From assembly GCA_013205455.1 (NCBI GenBank), contig JABMMO010000164.1, positions 1 through 7,468 on the forward strand: a DNA stretch of 7,468 nucleotides, read 5' to 3'. This document shows positions 6,020-7,468 of this stretch, piece after piece (the first letter of the stretch is position 1; each line of letters starts with the position of its first letter). The DNA comes from Actinomycetota bacterium. GTDB lineage: Bacteria > Actinomycetota > Actinomycetes > Nanopelagicales > Nanopelagicaceae. A model generated the notes under the pieces. It was not told the origin of the DNA, did no database searches, and saw nothing but the letters and a program-made list of their open reading frames with translations. A program made the position numbers and the translations under genes.

Positions 6020-6943
6020 TTATTCAATCAAACTTCGGCCAGTAAGTCTAAGGAATACATCTTCTAGCGAAGATCGTCGCACTAATGAAGTTATCGGATG
6101 TAGCCCAGAACCAACAATCTCCGTAAGAAGAGTTTCACCATCGTTTGTGTAGAGCAGAATTCGATCTGGGAGTTGTTCGATTCGATCGCATTTTTGTCGT
6201 AACTCATCCACGTAAAGTGAGTTCTTATCGGAACCAAAGCGAAGTTCCAATACCTCTTTAGTTACATACTTTCGGATTAACTCAGCAGGGCTATCTTCAG
6301 CCATGATTTTGCCTTTATCCATCACGATTAATCGCTGGCAAAGCTGTTCAGCTTCATCCATGAAATGAGTAGTAAGTAAGAGCGTTACGCCCATTTCTTT
6401 TAGCCTGAACAACCGATCCCAAAGAATATGGCGCGCTTGTGGATCTAGGCCGGTGGTTGGTTCATCGAGCATAAGAATTTCTGGCTCGCTAACTAGCGCA
6501 CGCGCAATTGTTAAACGTCGCTTCATACCACCGCTTAGCGCTTCGACTTTTACATCACGCTTCTCTTCAAGTTGGGCAAACTCAAGCAACTCTTGAATTT
6601 TTGGAGTTAGGAATTTTTTGGAGAGCCCAAAATAACGGCCATAAATATATAAATTTTCTCGAACCGTAAGTTCGCTATCTAAATTATCTTGTTGCGGTAC
6701 CACGCCAAGGTGTGCTCGAATTTGTGGTCCAAACTTTTCTGGATCCTTCCCAAGTACAGCAAGTTCGCCAGATGAACGTTGGAGGGTGGCGCCAATCATT
6801 CGCATGATGGTTGATTTACCTGCGCCATTAGGACCTAGCAATCCAAATGATTCTCCTTTTCGAACTTCAAAATTTATCTGGTCGACGGCAACAAAATCTC
6901 CATAGGTTTTTGTAAGAGAGCGCGCAGATATTAAAGAAGTCAT
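6020..6943 (-). CDS. ABC exporter ATP-binding protein, NodI/DrrA-like
   Basis: This 307-residue cytoplasmic ATPase drives the exporter formed with the two downstream membrane subunits. All catalytic motifs are intact: Walker A GPNGAGKST at 37-45, Q-loop at Gln84, signature LSGGMKRRL at 136-144, Walker B ILMLDEP at 156-162, D-loop GLDP at 165-168 and switch His193 in TTHFMDEAEQL. The Walker B to H-loop stretch, with TTGLDPQARHILWDRL, is characteristic of NodI/daunorubicin-resistance ATPases. A C-terminal domain of about 80 residues follows, ending with the SLEDVFLRLTGR motif usual in this group. ATG at 6943 is chosen because homology begins at once (LISARSLTKTYGDF). The frame is open to 7030, but the extra 29 codons lie inside the aminotransferase gene and look non-coding. 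It sits 11 nt after the aminotransferase stop and 1 nt before the first permease. Confidence 0.95.
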   Translation of the reverse strand: MTSLISARSLTKTYGDFVAVDQINFEVRKGESFGLLGPNGAGKSTIMRMIGATLQRSSGELAVLGKDPEKFGPQIRAHLGVVPQQDNLDSELTVRENLYIYGRYFGLSKKFLTPKIQELLEFAQLEEKRDVKVEALSGGMKRRLTIARALVSEPEILMLDEPTTGLDPQARHILWDRLFRLKEMGVTLLLTTHFMDEAEQLCQRLIVMDKGKIMAEDSPAELIRKYVTKEVLELRFGSDKNSLYVDELRQKCDRIEQLPDRILLYTNDGETLLTEIVGSGLHPITSLVRRSSLEDVFLRLTGRSLIE

Positions 6944-6954
6944 CAGGTTAGATT

Positions 6955-7468
6955 CTATAGCCCAAGTTCTGTGAGTGATTTGGAGAGAAGTTCGATTCCC
7001 AACTTCGCGTCGCTCTCTGAAATGTTGCACGGTGGCACCATGTGAATTCGGTTGAAGTTATTAAATGGCATCAAACCATTCTTTTTACAAGTTGCAACAA
7101 TCTCATTCATTTTTGGACTAGAGGCACCATAAGGCGCAAGCGGTTCACGAGTATTGCGATCGGTAACCATGTCCATTCCCCAGAAAACTCCGGCGCCACG
7201 AATATCGCCAATGACGGCATGCTTCTTCGCTAGTTCATGTAACCCTGGGCCAAGTATCTTTTCGCCAATAAATGCTGCATTTTCCACCATCTTCTCGCTC
7301 TTCATCGCAGCAATAGTGGCTACCGCGGTGGCGCAAGCTAATGGGTGGCCAGAGTAAGTAAGGCCACCTGGGAAAACTCGCTCATTAAAAGTTGTTACTA
7401 CTGGATCAGAAATTATCACGCCACCAAGTGGGAGGTAACCTGATGTAACACCTTTAGCGAAAACAATT
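6955..7468 (-). CDS. Class III PLP aminotransferase, 5' end beyond window
   Basis: The last 170 codons of a fold-type I, class III (omega/GabT-type) aminotransferase are visible. The sequence enters at the active site: IVFAKGVTSGYLPLGG contains the PLP-binding lysine (codon 7453-7455) in the usual AKG-TSGY-PLG setting. It is followed by the family hallmark TYSGHPLACA and by RGAGVFWGMDM. Near the C-terminus RIHMVPPCNIS carries the arginine position that binds the substrate carboxylate in relatives. These enzymes move an amino group between an omega-amine or amino acid (4-aminobutyrate, beta-alanine, taurine and others) and pyruvate or 2-oxoglutarate in the cytosol. The C-terminal part resembles taurine- or beta-alanine-pyruvate aminotransferases, but substrate choice cannot be settled without the N-terminal half. 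The exporter ATPase begins 11 nt downstream, so the two are probably cotranscribed. Confidence 0.93.
   Translation of the reverse strand, partial: IVFAKGVTSGYLPLGGVIISDPVVTTFNERVFPGGLTYSGHPLACATAVATIAAMKSEKMVENAAFIGEKILGPGLHELAKKHAVIGDIRGAGVFWGMDMVTDRNTREPLAPYGASSPKMNEIVATCKKNGLMPFNNFNRIHMVPPCNISESDAKLGIELLSKSLTELGL

Noticed and set aside
6944..7030. 29-codon upstream extension of the exporter ATPase reading frame
   Set aside because: It overlaps the conserved C-terminus of the aminotransferase, has no ABC-family similarity, and homology starts right at the ATG at 6943.

Overview
The window carries eight genes, all on the minus strand, so it reads right to left in transcription order. The two outer genes run off the window: the 5' end of an aminotransferase gene is missing at the right edge, and the 3' end of a permease gene is missing at the left edge. 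The DNA is AT-rich by eye. The monoderm-style transporter repertoire, NodI/DrrA-type exporter, short spacers and weak or absent ribosome-binding sites on several genes would fit a streamlined, low-GC actinobacterium of the freshwater plankton type (Nanopelagicales, 'acI'). This is an inference from style only; no marker gene is present.

Layout in transcription order. (1) The C-terminal 170 codons of a class III PLP aminotransferase. (2) An ABC-2 type exporter as an A-B-B set: a NodI/DrrA-like ATPase followed by two paralogous NodJ/DrrB-like membrane subunits. Spacers of 11 nt and 1 nt and an ATGA overlap indicate one operon with the aminotransferase. (3) After a 47-nt gap, a 2-keto-4-pentenoate hydratase-family enzyme (MhpD/HpaH-like) that overlaps an Ldh2/YiaK-type 2-oxoacid dehydrogenase. 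(4) After a 102-nt gap holding a perfect 16-bp palindrome of LacI-operator type and a 7-bp phased repeat, a family 5 solute-binding protein with a non-lipoprotein signal peptide. (5) After a 140-nt gap with stacked hairpins, one of them a perfect 15-bp stem, a DppB/OppB-type permease that continues off the window.

The left half looks like an uptake-plus-catabolism module: a binding protein and permease import a solute, and the hydratase and dehydrogenase could act on a 2-oxoacid derived from it. The palindrome suggests control by a LacI-family regulator, and the hairpins suggest a way to make more binding protein than permease. The right half is an exporter coupled to an aminotransferase. Whether the halves share a substrate cannot be told from the sequence. 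No RNA gene, insertion sequence, CRISPR array or defence system was found. The least ordinary content is the overlapping hydratase-dehydrogenase pair beside an importer, and the structured intergenic DNA on both sides of the binding-protein gene.
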